A DNA stretch of 64,000 nt, from assembly GCA_015143295.1 (NCBI GenBank), contig CM026560.1:6946501-7010500 (forward strand). Direction: 5' to 3'. The DNA is from Tetracentron sinense (lineage: Eukaryota; Streptophyta; Magnoliopsida; Trochodendrales; Trochodendraceae). Below, piece by piece: positions 33,040-44,539 of this stretch (positions are counted from its first letter, which is position 1; the number at the start of each line of letters is the position of its first letter). Below the pieces are notes generated by a model, which saw only the letters and a list, made by a program, of their open reading frames with translations, did not search any database and was not told the DNA's origin. Both the position numbers and the translations under genes were made by a program.

Positions 33040-34255
33040 ATGAGACGTGGCAATCGGGGTCGAGGTTACCATACTCGGAGGGCCGAGAGTGTAGTTCCGA
33101 GAGAAGAGGAACCGTTGTATTTCACAAATGCTATGGACTCCATAGCCGAGACTTTGGCATTGTTGGCAGCGAGGCCTATGCCTACCCCACCGTCCACGCC
33201 TGTGCCTACACCAGTGCATCACACCGCGGGGCTCGAAGCTTTTAGGAGACTGCGGCCTCCTACATTCTATGGCACTCTGGACCCCATGGTGGCCGAGTCT
33301 TGGATTATGCAGCTGGAGAAGACCTTCCGGGCTCTCCGTTGTACCGATGAGCAAAGGGTAGAATGGGCTTCCTTCGTGATGGAAGGTGAAGCCGAACACT
33401 GGTGGAGAGCTGCCCAAAGGCAGAGGGATGTTGCTACGGCAGGTGTGCCCTGGACTTGGGCGGAGTTCTTAGAGACTTTCAGGGAACAGTACTTTCCCAG
33501 GTTTATTCAGGAACAAAAGGCGAGAGAGTTTATGCTTTTGGAGCAAGGGTCGATGAGCGTAGCCGAGTATGAGGCTAAGTTCACCGAGTTGTCTAGGTTT
33601 GCTCCGCACTTGGTGGCTACTGAAGACCTACAGGTCAGGAAGTTTGAGATGGGCTTGAAGGCTTTCATCCGAGATCGGGTGTCCATCCTCCAGGTAGAGT
33701 CTTGGAGAGAGATAGTAGGGAAGGCGAAGATCGCCGAAAAGAATGCGGAAGACTTCGTGAGAAGAAGAGACAGTGGCTTCGGGAAGAGCATGTCTCGAGG
33801 TCAGTCGAGTAGTTCTTCAGAGAAAAGGACTAGGACTGCACCGTACCAGTTCTCCCAGCCGATGTCGGCTCAGAGACCTTCTTTTGCGCCTCAGGCACCG
33901 CGTCCTACGGCATTGTAAGCTACGAGGGTTATGCCTCCGGCTTCCTCCGCATCGCAGACATTTGAGGAGTGCGCCGTATGTGGTCGTCAGCATAAGACTG
34001 GAGATTGCCGAAGAATGTCAGATGGATGCTTCCACTGTGGCGAGATGGGCCATATGATTCGAGATTGCCCGCGCAAGCAGTCACAGTCTGGATCACAGGG
34101 AGTTCGGCCTCCAGGCAGGCAGAATTCACTTCAGGGGTCTTCATCTCAGGCCTCTAGATCCTTGCAGCCTACCCAGCAGCCTCGTCAGGCGAACCAGGGC
34201 AGAGTCTTTGCCATGACTGATAGAGACGCACAGGCATCTGATGATGTTGTGCAAG
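33040..34255 (+). pseudogene. Gypsy-1 gag (one nonsense codon)
   Basis: The start is placed at 33040 (MRRGNRGRG), because Gypsy-2 gag starts with the same MRRG and both have an acceptor-like CTCAG|GA about 11 bases upstream. The retrotransposon gag domain spans about 33240-33750 (FVMEGEAEHWWRAA, LSRFAPHL). The knuckle CFHCGEMGHMIRDC lies near 34030, preceded by CAVCGRQHKTGDC. A TAA at 33916 interrupts the frame. The exon ends at 34255 within DDVVQG, where an intron-like gap begins. Confidence 0.85.
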
Positions 34256-34393
34256 GTACGCGCGAACTAGTCTTTGTCGAAGTTCTAATATTGCCATGAT
34301 ATGTTCGTATCTATATATATCCTATGTGGTGTTTTGCGATGTTTGTATCTATATGTATGGTTGTGTTGTAACTGGGATGATTCAAATTCTCAG
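34256..34393 (+). other. Putative intron between gag and protease, Gypsy-1
   Basis: 138 bp from CAAG|GTACGC to TTCTCAG|GTT. Removing it joins the gag knuckle region to the protease in frame (phase 1), while reading through meets a TGA at about 34297. Gypsy-2 has an equivalent 135-bp gap at the same codon. No transcript evidence here. Confidence 0.65.
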
Positions 34394-37300
34394 GTTCGTT
34401 GCTCGTAAATGAATGTTTTGCAAGAGTGTTGATAGACACAGGATCCACTCACTCGTTCGTTTCACCAAGCTTTGCCAAAGGCTTTACGTCCGAGCCAAGC
34501 AAGTTACCTAGGGAGTTGTCCATTTCGACTCTATTGGGAAAATCTATTGAGACAGATAAAGTGTGTCCGGATAGTGTTGTACAAGTCATGCAGCACGAGT
34601 TGCCAGTCGACTTGATCCTTTTGGGATTTCAGGATTGGGATTTCGATGTCATCCTAGGTATGGATTGGCTCTCAACTCACCATGGACACGTGGCGTGTTT
34701 CGAGAAGGTGGTGCATTTTAAACCCGTGGGGTTAAAGCCGTTTCATTTCAGGGGACTTCAGAGAAGAGACATTGCCCGCTTTGCAGCTCTTAGTCTCAAG
34801 GGTGTAGAAGTGCGAGACTCCACACTCATTCCGGTGGTATGTGAGTATATGGATGTTTTTTCGGAAACCTTACCGGGATTGCCTCCTGATCGTGCAATCG
34901 AGTTTGCGATTGAGCTAGCTCCAGGCACAGTTCCGATTTCAAGAGCTCCGTATAGGATGGCCCCTATTGAGCTTAAGGAGTTAAAAGAGCAGTTAGAAGA
35001 ATTGCAAGGCCTTGGTTTCATCCGGCCAAGTGTTTCACCTTGGGGAGCTCCGGTTCTCTTCGTGAAGAAGAAAGATGGATCAATGCGTATGTGCATTGAT
35101 TACAGGCAATTGAACAAGGTCACGATCAAGAATCGTTATCCATTGCCTCGGATAGACGACTTGTTTGACCAATTGAAGGGTGCGCAGTTTTTCTCCAAGA
35201 TTGACCTTCGATCTGGTTATCATCAGTTGAAGATCAAGAAAGAGGACATTCCGAAGACAGCATTCCGAACTCGATACGCTCATTACGAGTTTTTGGTCAT
35301 GTCTTTTGGACTGACTAACGCGCCGGCAGCATTCATGGATTTGATGAATCGGGTGTTCAGATCGTCTCTCGATCAATGTGTGATCGTGTTCGTAGACGAT
35401 ATCCTTGTGTATTCACAGTCACTGGAGGATCACACGAGAGATCTCCGTCTGGTATTGCAGACACTTCGAGAGCATAGTCTATATGCTAAGTTGAGCAAGT
35501 GCGAGTTCTGGCTGAACAAGGTGTCTTTTCTTGGACACGTGGTATCTGCTGAAGGTATTTCAGTTGATCCTGCAAAGATTGAAGCGGTGATGAATTGGGA
35601 AAGGCCGAAGAGTGTCACCGAGATTCGTAGTTTTCTCGGGTTGGCAGGATATTACAGAAGGTTTGTGGAAGGATTTTCAAGTTTAGCAGCTCCGCTTACC
35701 TATCTCACACGGAAGAACACGAGGTTCACTTGGAGTGATAAGTGCGAGGCTAGTTTCTTGGAGTTGAAAAAGAAGCTTACTTCGGCTCCTGTTCTCACAG
35801 TTTTCCATCTGGGAGCGGTGGTTTCGAAGTCTATAGTGATGCTTCACTAGTGGGACTTGGATGTGTTTTGATCCAGCATAAAAAGGTGGTCGCCTATGCT
35901 TCCCGTCAGCTGAAGGAGCATGAGCAGAATTACCCCACATGACTTAGAGCTCGCTGCGGTCATTTTTGCACTGAAACTTTGGCGTCACTACCTCTATGGA
36001 GAAGAGTTCGTGGTGTTCACAGACCACAAGAGCTTGAAGTATCTTTTCCTCCAGAAGGAGTTGAATATGAGGCAGCGTCGTTGGATGGAGTTCATGAAGG
36101 ACTACGACTGTTCCATCCAGTACCACCCGGGTAAGGCTAACGTGGTAGCCGATGCTCTTAGCAGAAAACCTTACGGAGTTATGGCTCAATTGAGAGTGCA
36201 AGAGTGGAAGTTGTTACATGATATGTGTCATTTGGACACTACTCTCAGGCATGTCACCTATGGGCCGATAATGTCCAACGTGGTGGTTAGGCCACAGATC
36301 CTGAGCCAGATCAAGGAGTTACAGAATTCAGATGTTGAGTTGCTTGCTTACCGAGACAAGTCGGTGAGTAACGGCAGTCAGGAGTTCGCTTTAAATGATG
36401 ATGGTGCTATCACATTTAAGGGCAGGTTGTGTGTCCCCGCCGACACAGTATTGAGGGATGAAATTTTGAATGAAGCTCACCGATCAAAGTACACGGTACA
36501 TCCGGGAGGTACTAAGATGTACCAGAATCTCAAGAAGCACTACTGGTGGCGGAACATGAAGAGGGAAGTCGCTGAGTACGTCGCCAGATGTTTAATTTGC
36601 CAGCAGGTAAAAGCCGAACATCAAAGGCCGGCAGGTCTTTTGCAGTCCCTTCCTATTCCGGAGTGGAAATGGGAGAACATCTCGATGGATTTCATTGTGG
36701 GTTTGCCGCGAACGGCGAAGGGCTCCGATGCTATTTGGGTGATTGTGGACAGGTTGACTAAGTCTGCACATTTTATTCCGTACCGAACTACTTTCAATGC
36801 AAATCAGTTGGTAGCCCTATATGTTAAGGAGGTGGTTCAACTGCACGGTGTGCCAGTTTCTATCGTGTCTGATCGAGATCCTCGGTTTACTTCCAGGTTT
36901 TGGAAAACTTTCCAGGATGCTATGGGTTCTCGTTTAGAATTCAGTACCGCCTTCCATCCTCAGACCGATGGACAAACGGAGAGGGTGAATCAAGTAGTGG
37001 AGGATATGCTCCGAGCTTGTATGCTGGATTTTCAGGGTAGTTGGGAGGAACAGTTGCCGTTGGTTGAGTTTGCCTACAACAATAGCTATCAGGCAAGCAT
37101 CCAGATGGCACCTTTTGAAGCTCTGTATGGTCGGAGTTGTCAATCACCGCTATACTGGGATGAAGTTGGTGAGAGGAAGATTCTTGGTCCTGAGTTGATA
37201 GAGCGGACCGCAGAAAGGGTCAAAATTATCCGGGAGCGATTGAAAAGTGCTCAAGATAGGCAGAAGAGCTATGCGGATATACGCCGCAGAGATTTAGAGT

Positions 37301-37725
37301 TCCGAGTTTGAGATCGGGTCTTTGTGAAGATTTCGCCGAGTCGGGGAATCATGCGATTCGGGAATAAGGGAAAGCTCAGTCCTAGGTACGTGGGACCATT
37401 TGAGATCGTCACAAGGGTTGGTGAGGTTGCTTACAGGGTAGTACTACCGCCTCACATGGCAGCGGTCCATAATGTATTTCACGTCTCTATGCTTAGAAAA
37501 TACATTTCGGATCCGTCTCACGTCATCGCTCTTAATCCTGTTGAGATTCGAGAGGATCTTACGTTGGTTGAGCAACCAGTCCAGATTCTGGATCGTCGAG
37601 ATCAAGTGTTGCGAACCAAGACTATCCCTTTAGTCCTAGTGAAGTGGCAGCATCATTCCAAGGAAGAGGCTACATGGGAGCGAGAAGCGGAAGTGAAGGA
37701 AAAGTACCCTCACTTGTTTGAGTAG
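34394..37725 (+). pseudogene. Gypsy-1 pol (PR-RT-RH-INT-chromodomain), broken
   Basis: Protease DTGSTHSF at about 34435; reverse transcriptase 34980-35540 with FVDD at 35389-35400; RNase H 35840-36170 ([10 protein letters not shown]); integrase with an HHCC zinc finger (36480-36610), MDF (about 36687), SDRDPRF (about 36869) and TERVN (about 36978); then the GPF/Y segment (RYVGPFEI, about 37385) and a chromodomain (about 37580-37722, LVKWQHHSKEEATWE). Damage: a one-base frameshift near 35805, a second near 35935, and a TGA at 37309 in place of a Gly codon. The chromodomain suggests targeting to heterochromatin, as known for chromoviruses. Confidence 0.9.
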
Positions 37726-37804
37726 TTTTCCTTGTTAGTTTTGTGTGTATTTTGTTCTAGTTATGTTTTTGGCATCGTTCTAATTTCGAGGATGAAATTC
37801 TTGT

Positions 37805-37817
37805 AAGGGGGGAGGGA
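37805..37817 (+). other. Polypurine tract of Gypsy-1
   Basis: AAGGGGGGAGGGA lies directly before the 3' LTR. Confidence 0.9.
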
Positions 37818-39691
37818 TGTAGAGCCCCGAAATTTCATTTCACTAAGAATGAATAGTGTGTGAATAGTGCCCAAGTGTGATTCTGCACACTTATGAGTCT
37901 TGTGTTAATATACAAGTTTGGATTTATGGTGTGCATGTTCTAATGGGTCTATATGTCCTTAAGGAGTGTGTTAAAAGCATAAAAGAGTATTGAAATTGGA
38001 TTGGAGAGGATTCGAGTGGCGTAAACAAGGTTTTTCAGCAAAACAGGGGTCAACCGATCGCTCGGTCATTACCTGTGATCGATCGGTCCACTACCGATCG
38101 CTCGATAGTTGTCGCACGGTTAACTTTTTTGTATGGGGAAAAATTCCAGAGAGCGTGTTTTTGACCGATCTCTCGGTCATAACACCGATCGACTGGAAGC
38201 CACCGATCGCTCGGTCCATACCACCGATCGATCGGTCATACGCAGTTTTTCTTCATTAAGGGTGTTTAAGACTTTAACCATCACCCTTTGCCTATAAAAG
38301 GGCTGGGTTCGTGCCTTAGGGTTTCACAAACCCTTTGTGCATTGTTTTTGAGGGATTTGAAGAAGAGAAGGAGGAGAGGACTTGGTGATCGTTCAAGCTT
38401 GAGGAAGATCAAGTTCTTCCTTTCCATTTGGTGTTTTCCAACCAAGAACTCACTGTTCTTGCTTGTTCCAGCCATTGGGAGTCAAACTCATTGATTTCTC
38501 CAAGGTAGATACACTCTACTACAATCTTGCAACCCTACTAGTTACTAATTATGATTCTTCTTATCTATGCCCTATTTATATGTATTGATTTTATGTATGA
38601 AAATGTGTGATTATATACTTGGATGAAGGTTACTATTATGATGCACTCTAAGTGTTTGATAAAATACCTCTAAGGGATTCTATGCTTAAATATGATGATT
38701 TCTCTTATTAAGTGCATATGCTCGCATGTCTCGCATGAACCGATGGTTTCCATGGATTTCTTAAAGGGCAAACAAAGGTTTTTCACGAGAAGATGAATAA
38801 TGAATGATTCTAAGTAACTCTATGATTTCTCTAAGATCGTTTCACAAGCTCTAAGGATCATACCATGCTCACAAGGAAACTCTATGATAATGCTCTAAGA
38901 TCATCTCACAAGCTCCACGGATCACAATGAAATGCTCTAAGATCTCTAAGGTTATGCTCTATGGAAATGCTCTAAGGTTATTGCTCCATGCTCTATGTCT
39001 CTACGGATCATAATGACTCTAAGTAACTCCATGAACTCACAAGAACTCATAAGGCTATGATTATCGATTGACTCACACGGTTACAGTTTTGGTTTCGAAT
39101 ATTATCTCACATACGTTTTCACGGTTTCCATGCTTTAAGGAATTTACGGATTTCATTCTCCATGTCTTGTATGCTCCATGCCTAACCGCTTTATTGTTAT
39201 TAGTTTGTATACACTGAGTATTCCATGCTCAGTCGATATTGTTATGATTGGCAGGTGCTCGGGTTCCATTCGATTTGTGTGGCGAAGAACCTTGGGTCGA
39301 GGAAGAGTACCGTGACCCGGAGCCTTCCATGGATCACTATCATGACGATGGTGCTTTAGATAGGAGTCGTGACTTCGATTTCTGTTAATCGACCGACTTA
39401 GAACTTGTGTCTTTTGTTATGTGAGTGTGGGGTTTGTCCACTCCACTTATGGGTTTCTCACACATGTATACTTGTTGGCTCTTACTTGAGCCAAGTTATA
39501 GGAGTATTCATTTTGCTTCCGCTATGTTTAGTATTTTGTTTTCCACTGTGCATTGTATTTCATTTCCGCTATGTATATTTAGGTACTCTGACAAGTTTCC
39601 ACGTGTGCCTTATGTATCATACAGGAGGTATGATACGGCGGTCACGAGTCAAAGTATCCTTAACTCCTAGGGGGTATTTTGGGTCGCGACA
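37818..39691 (+). repeat. 3' LTR of Gypsy-1
   Basis: 1874 bp, equal in length to the 5' LTR. The palindrome module is at 38053-38236, TATA at 38293-38300, and the acidic frame at 39255-39388 (its stop is TAA here, TGA in the 5' copy). Ends CGCGACA and abuts a broken Copia-C LTR. Confidence 0.95.
38053..38236 (+). promoter_or_regulatory. 3-core-4 palindrome module, Gypsy-1 3' LTR
   Basis: Same seven units as 31033-31216, with three or four substitutions (for example CGACCGGA to CGACTGGA). Confidence 0.85.
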
Positions 39692-41296
39692 AGGATTCCT
39701 TAAGTAATAGGGATAAGTCAACAACCAACAAATGGAGGAATCCTAGTCAAACTAGGATACCTCAAACCACAAAGGGGGGGCGTGAGCATCAAGGGGGGCG
39801 TGAGTTTTGAAGAGTTTAAGACTCCTTGTTGCAATCCAACTCCATGTCATCTTAATCCTAATTGCAATCCAACCATTGGATTTAAATTCCATAATAAATA
39901 GAATTATTATTTAATAATTATTCAAGTAACCTTGTCCTAATCCAATTAGGACTTCCAAAGTGGGTGCCCAACCTTAGGGTTTAAACCCATGGGTTTGGGC
40001 CCATATTAAAGGTCCATATTGATGGGTTTATGGATATGGGTAAAACTCATTTCCCCTTTAATTATATTAATTAAATAATTACCAAAATAATCTTTTCATT
40101 TAAATTAACAATTAATTTAAACAGTAGATTAGCTTTTAATCTATTTAATCAATGATTAACATTTAATCATTTTAAATAATTGATTAACTTTTAATCAATT
40201 TATGAGCTTGTATTTCTTATAGTAAAAGCATCTCCACAAATTGCTCTGGGACATTCTTATCCTGGCCTACCTCATGTTATCCCATTAACCCTAAATAGGA
40301 ATTACATCGGAATTGCAAGTGACGTGAGATATTCATGTTGCAATTGAATCCCAATGTATGAACATTAACCAATACGGATCCCGCCACATGAAATTTTGAA
40401 TTCGATTTATCCTTCCAAATACATTATCCTTAATGGGCCTTCGAGATTGACATACTATCTAACTCATAGCCCTTTACACATCATCCGGGTTTCCAAGACT
40501 TATGATTAAGTCATGAAAAATAATTTCTCATGAAAAACATTTTGAGAAAATCCTTTAATAAGTATAATATCTTTTAATAAAAGTATATTTCAAAACTTAT
40601 TTTGGTTTCAAAATCACTTACGCAGGATTTGAACTTAATCAACTGTCTTACCCGGAACTTGGATAATCTCTCAAATTAATGAACATGGATTTCTTGTTTG
40701 AAATTAATCATGACTCGGACAGCTTTATGACTATCCAACTGTCACTGTATTGTATTCCTTAAGTTAGAAAATATGTTGGTGGAATAAAACAGTCAAATCA
40801 CTGCTCAGTCATAGATGAACACATCAGATCTAAGGTTCATCGAAGCTGTTCAATTCAAATGAGAGACCAACTATCTGATAGTATGCTTGTGCAAGAGGTC
40901 TCTCATTGAATGCAATCAGTTAGTATACATTTAAAGACCCATTTGCTGATGTGTAGTCTCCACTATAATAGTTCAAGATAGAACTACATCTCAACTATTG
41001 AGAACATCATAGCATTCTGGTAACCATATAAGTAAAGTGTCTAGCTTCACTCACAGTTGTGACAATATAAGGTATAAGGAACCAGAAAGTTATATCTGCC
41101 TGTGATAATCCAATCACATAACTTTCCTATAATATATCCTAAGGACTTTTATCGATATCTCATATCGTATAGATCATCTCATGATTATGGTTAATTATCC
41201 ATAATGAATACACAATAGATTAAGAAGAAGTCTTTATTAATCAAATTAATAAGAGTCTAACAATCTAAATGACTTTTCTAGGCATCATGTCTAAAA
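39692..41296 (-). repeat. 3' LTR of Copia-C, outer part missing
   Basis: Matches the right LTR from 49505 onward and continues about 850 bp further to the LTR start. On the minus strand the polypurine tract (AAGTGGGAGAT, 41297-41307 region) precedes it, with the first bases changed from the expected TGTTAG. About 630 bp at the LTR 3' end are absent, cut exactly at the Gypsy-1 terminus. Confidence 0.8.
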
Positions 41297-42283
41297 ATCT
41301 CCCACTTACCGTAAAAGTCACTGTGCTATAGATTTCAATCCCATACTATCTAAGTGTGTTACAAAAACTTTATCTGATAAAGCCTTAGTCATCGGGTCAG
41401 CAACATTAAGTTGAGACCTTATCTTTGTAACATCAATATTTTGCCTTATCTCTCAATAATCTCATTAATGAGAAGATACTTCCTCTAAGTGAAAAGTAAG
41501 CACATAATACCTAGTCCTTTTCAGGTACTTCATGGTGTGCTTCATAGCTATCCAGTGATTAATACCTGGATGGCTTTGGAACCAACTAACGACTCCCACT
41601 ACATGACAAATATCCGGTCTAGTACATAACATGGCATACATGAGGCTCCCAACTGCCGAAGCATAAAGGCACCTCTTCATCTGCTCGATCTCATCAACTG
41701 ATGTAGGGGCCATCTTTTTGGAGAAAGTGACACCATGTCTAAAAGGAATGAGTGTTGTCTTACAATCACTCATATTGTACCTAGACAATATCTTGTCTAT
41801 GTAGGAAGTTTGGCTCAATCCCAACATTCGGCATTATCTATCTCTCAGAATCTTTATTCCGAGAATATAGGATGCCTCCCCAAGTCTTTCATTGAGAAAT
41901 GCTGAGAAAGTCATATCTTGACTAATGATAACATTCCTACATCATTCCCAATGAGTAGAATGTCATCAACATATAAAATTAGGTATACTATTGCTCTCCC
42001 ACTGTCCTTCTTGTAAATACAAGAATATTCTTCCAAATTCTTTGATCGAAAGATCAAATATTTGGTTCTAGCTTCTAGAAGCTTGTTTCAAATCATATAT
42101 CGACTTGTTGACCTTGCATACCATGTTCTCCTGATTAGGAGCAATGAAACCCTTTATTTGCTTCATATAGATGTCTTCATCTAACATTCCATTAAGGAAA
42201 TCAGTTTTGACATTTATTTGTCATATCTCATAGTCATGGTGTGCAGCTATAGCTAGCAATATCCTAATGGATTTGACCATAGA
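41297..42283 (-). pseudogene. Copia-C reverse transcriptase part and RNase H relic
   Basis: On the minus strand, after the solo LTR, the reverse transcriptase resumes with the segment around DVKT.FLNG (about 42190), then YVDDILL (about 41965-41990) and the C-terminal part (41465-41827; LGLSQTSYIDKIL, GSLMYAMLCTRPD). A TGA replaces a Trp codon near 42224. Most of RNase H is deleted: only its tail (near DPMTKAL, 41345-41415) remains before the polypurine tract. Confidence 0.8.
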
Positions 42284-42495
42284 TGTAGAGCCCCGGACCT
42301 TTTCACATTTTATGCATGACACTTTCATAGCCATTTTGCCTTTAAAGAGGAATAATTAATAAATAAGGAAGAAATTGGAAATTCCGAAATGTCAAAAATG
42401 TTCATTTTCGAAGTACGAACCCAACGCAAGTTGAATCGTCAAAATCGGACGAACGAGTCAAAAGATATGGCCAAAACAGTCTGGACTTGCAGGCA

Positions 42496-42679
42496 ACCGA
42501 TCACTCGGTCCATAGAGCGATCGATCGGTCCAAAACCGATCGATCGGTAGCTATCGACTGGTCAAGATTTTTGTATGGAGAAATTTTCTAGAGAGTTGAT
42601 TTTTGGTCGAGAGCTCGGTCAACACACCGATCGCTCGGTAGGCAACCGATCAATCGGTCATTAACACCGATCGCTCGGT
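42496..42679 (+). promoter_or_regulatory. 3-core-4 palindrome module, solo LTR
   Basis: Seven units (for example ACCGATCACTCGGT, ACCGATCGATCGGT, ACCGATCGCTCGGT) in the arrangement three, core (CTATCGACTGG, TTTGTATGG, AGAGAG), four; total 184 bp. The downstream TATA is degenerate (ccttaagag, about 42742). Confidence 0.85.
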
Positions 42680-43589
42680 ACTCGGGTTTTTGCAGAAATT
42701 TCAGTAAGGGTATTATGGTCTTTTGGTCGGTTCACTCTTACCTTAAGAGTTTAACCCGAGCCTTTAGGGCTCATTCTCAACACTTAGAAGATTTGGGGGA
42801 TTAGAAGAGAGGAGAAAGGGTTTCCTAAGCTAGGGTTTTGCTTTTGGAGAAGAATCAAAGGGGTTTTGAGACCCTAGATCACTTCAAGTCCGGTTTTTCT
42901 CCAAGATCAAGGCTCAAGCACTCGTGGAGAGCGTTCCCCAAGCTAGGGCAGCACCTCACGGTCGTTTTTGGAAGGGGTTTCTTTCTCATTTCTTCAAGGT
43001 CGGTACTTCTTGCTACCCTCCTAGTTATAGCTCATCTTTTTCTTTATTTCTCTTTGTTTCTTTCATTTGTACATGTGTTACGAGTTTGGAAGTGTGAACG
43101 TGGTGAATGGAGATGGAATAGGCGATTGGATGCCGTGTGAAATGATGTGATGAATGAAATGGGGAGGGCATTGTATCCATGATGAACAAACACGTTTGAT
43201 GTGAGTAAACTCACCTAGAAAAGCATGATTTAGGTTTAAAAGAATAATCAATAATGAACACACCATGTTTGATGAAATGCCAAGGTGAATAAAGTGAGTT
43301 GTAAATTGGGAAATGCATGCCTAATAAATTATGGATATTGCTAGGGCCTATGATAGTGTGTTTTCTTGCTTTCCCTAAATGATGTGAATATTACATTGCT
43401 CAATCATTGATGTTATATGTGTTGTGAATTACCCAAATGTCATATTTAAATTTAAATGCAAGTATGTACACGATTCCCACGAGTACGGCATGCATGACAT
43501 GATTTATCAAGGTTTTCGAGAACATGGTTAGAGGTGGGACATATCCTACGATATGTTTTATCTCACTTTTCACAAGAAAACAAGAACCA

Positions 43590-43750
43590 ACATTCCACGA
43601 GGGGTCTCCCCTCACTCACAAGTGCATATCATGAAGAAGGGCCTCCCTTCCCTCGCAAGTACATACATATCATGAAGAAGGGTCTCCCTTCCCTCTCAAG
43701 TGCATTGCATAAAGAAGGGTCTCCCTTCCCTCTCAAGGCATCTCTCAAGC
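43590..43750 (+). repeat. Minisatellite, about 50-bp unit
   Basis: Four units of 'gaagggtctcccttccctctcaagtgcat', differing in length, inside the predicted leader intron of the solo LTR. Confidence 0.85.
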
Positions 43751-44125
43751 GCATCTCACAAGGATATCTCACAAGTGTATCTCACAAGTTACATGATCAC
43801 AAGCAAGCTCGCATGACATGCATGACATGCATGACATGACACGTACGACAAGATCAAGCAAAACAAACACGACAAGCTTTCAAGTACGAAAAGATATTTC
43901 AAGCCAAGTCAAGTGCACGATGTTTTCAAGAGGTTTTATCGGCTTTCTACGAAATACAAGCATGATTATAAATCGCTTTACTTCCTTGTATGATATGAAT
44001 TGTTTCCGTCTAACATATATGAATTGCTCCTGATTTATGTATTGCCATTTTTATGCTATGACTATTGGTTAGTATTTGGTACCCGCTGAGTATTCCATGC
44101 TCAGCCGTACTTCTTATGTCGGCAG

Positions 44126-44233
44126 GTTCTGAGGGAGCTGCTGCTCCATTTGATGTTTGTGCTCCTGGTCCATGAGTGGAAGAGGAGTACGTCGAGGAGC
44201 CTTTGGAGGAACCTCCCGTAGAGGGTTATCAGT
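44126..44233 (+). other. Acidic LTR reading frame, solo LTR
   Basis: Counterpart of 2866-2999: FDVC...GP(stop)VEEEYVEEPLEE. The TGA stands where other copies read TGG, a single G-to-A change. Confidence 0.4.
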
Positions 44234-44539
44234 AGGTGGTGTTAGATTCTGAGTGGATTAGTTGTGGGTGAGCATGAGTGATTATATCCATGTATTTTGG
44301 CGGGCATGTCCGCACTTTCTTTGTTTTGATTTCTTTGTATTAAACTTGGACCATATGTATATACTTAGAGGTTGTTAGACTTCCGCTGTGTTTTATAGTT
44401 ATGTTTCCGCTGTCACCCTCTATTGTATATGCTCTGTGGGTTTTTGCAGGTTGGTTTGTCAAGCAAGTCATGTAAGCCATGATTAGTCGTCCAAAGTTCA
44501 CTCTAACTCCTAGGGTGGGTTTTGGGTCGCGACAATAGA

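Larger units (their letters stand above)
30798..39691 (+). mobile_element. Gypsy-1, full-length chromovirus-type element
   Basis: This 8894-bp element has 1874-bp LTRs (30798-32671 and 37818-39691), a tRNA-Met-type primer site, gag, an intron-like gap, pol ending in a chromodomain, and a polypurine tract. The order PR-RT-RH-INT plus chromodomain points to the Tekay/Del group of Ty3/gypsy. The LTRs differ at about 20 positions (near 1 percent), so it is young. The flanks do not form a duplication (GTATT left, AGGAT right). Confidence 0.95.
42284..44534 (+). mobile_element. Solo gypsy LTR in Copia-C, TSD ATAGA
   Basis: 2251 bp, start TGTAGAGCCCCGG and end GGGTCGCGACA, with exact duplications ATAGA at 42279-42283 and 44535-44539. 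It contains the palindrome module (42496-42679), donor-like CAAG|GTCGGT (intron from 42999), a minisatellite (43590-43750), acceptor-like GGCAG (44125) and an acidic frame with VEEEYVEEP interrupted by a TGA at the usual Trp codon. It interrupts the Copia-C reverse transcriptase; element length plus duplication is a multiple of three. Confidence 0.95.
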
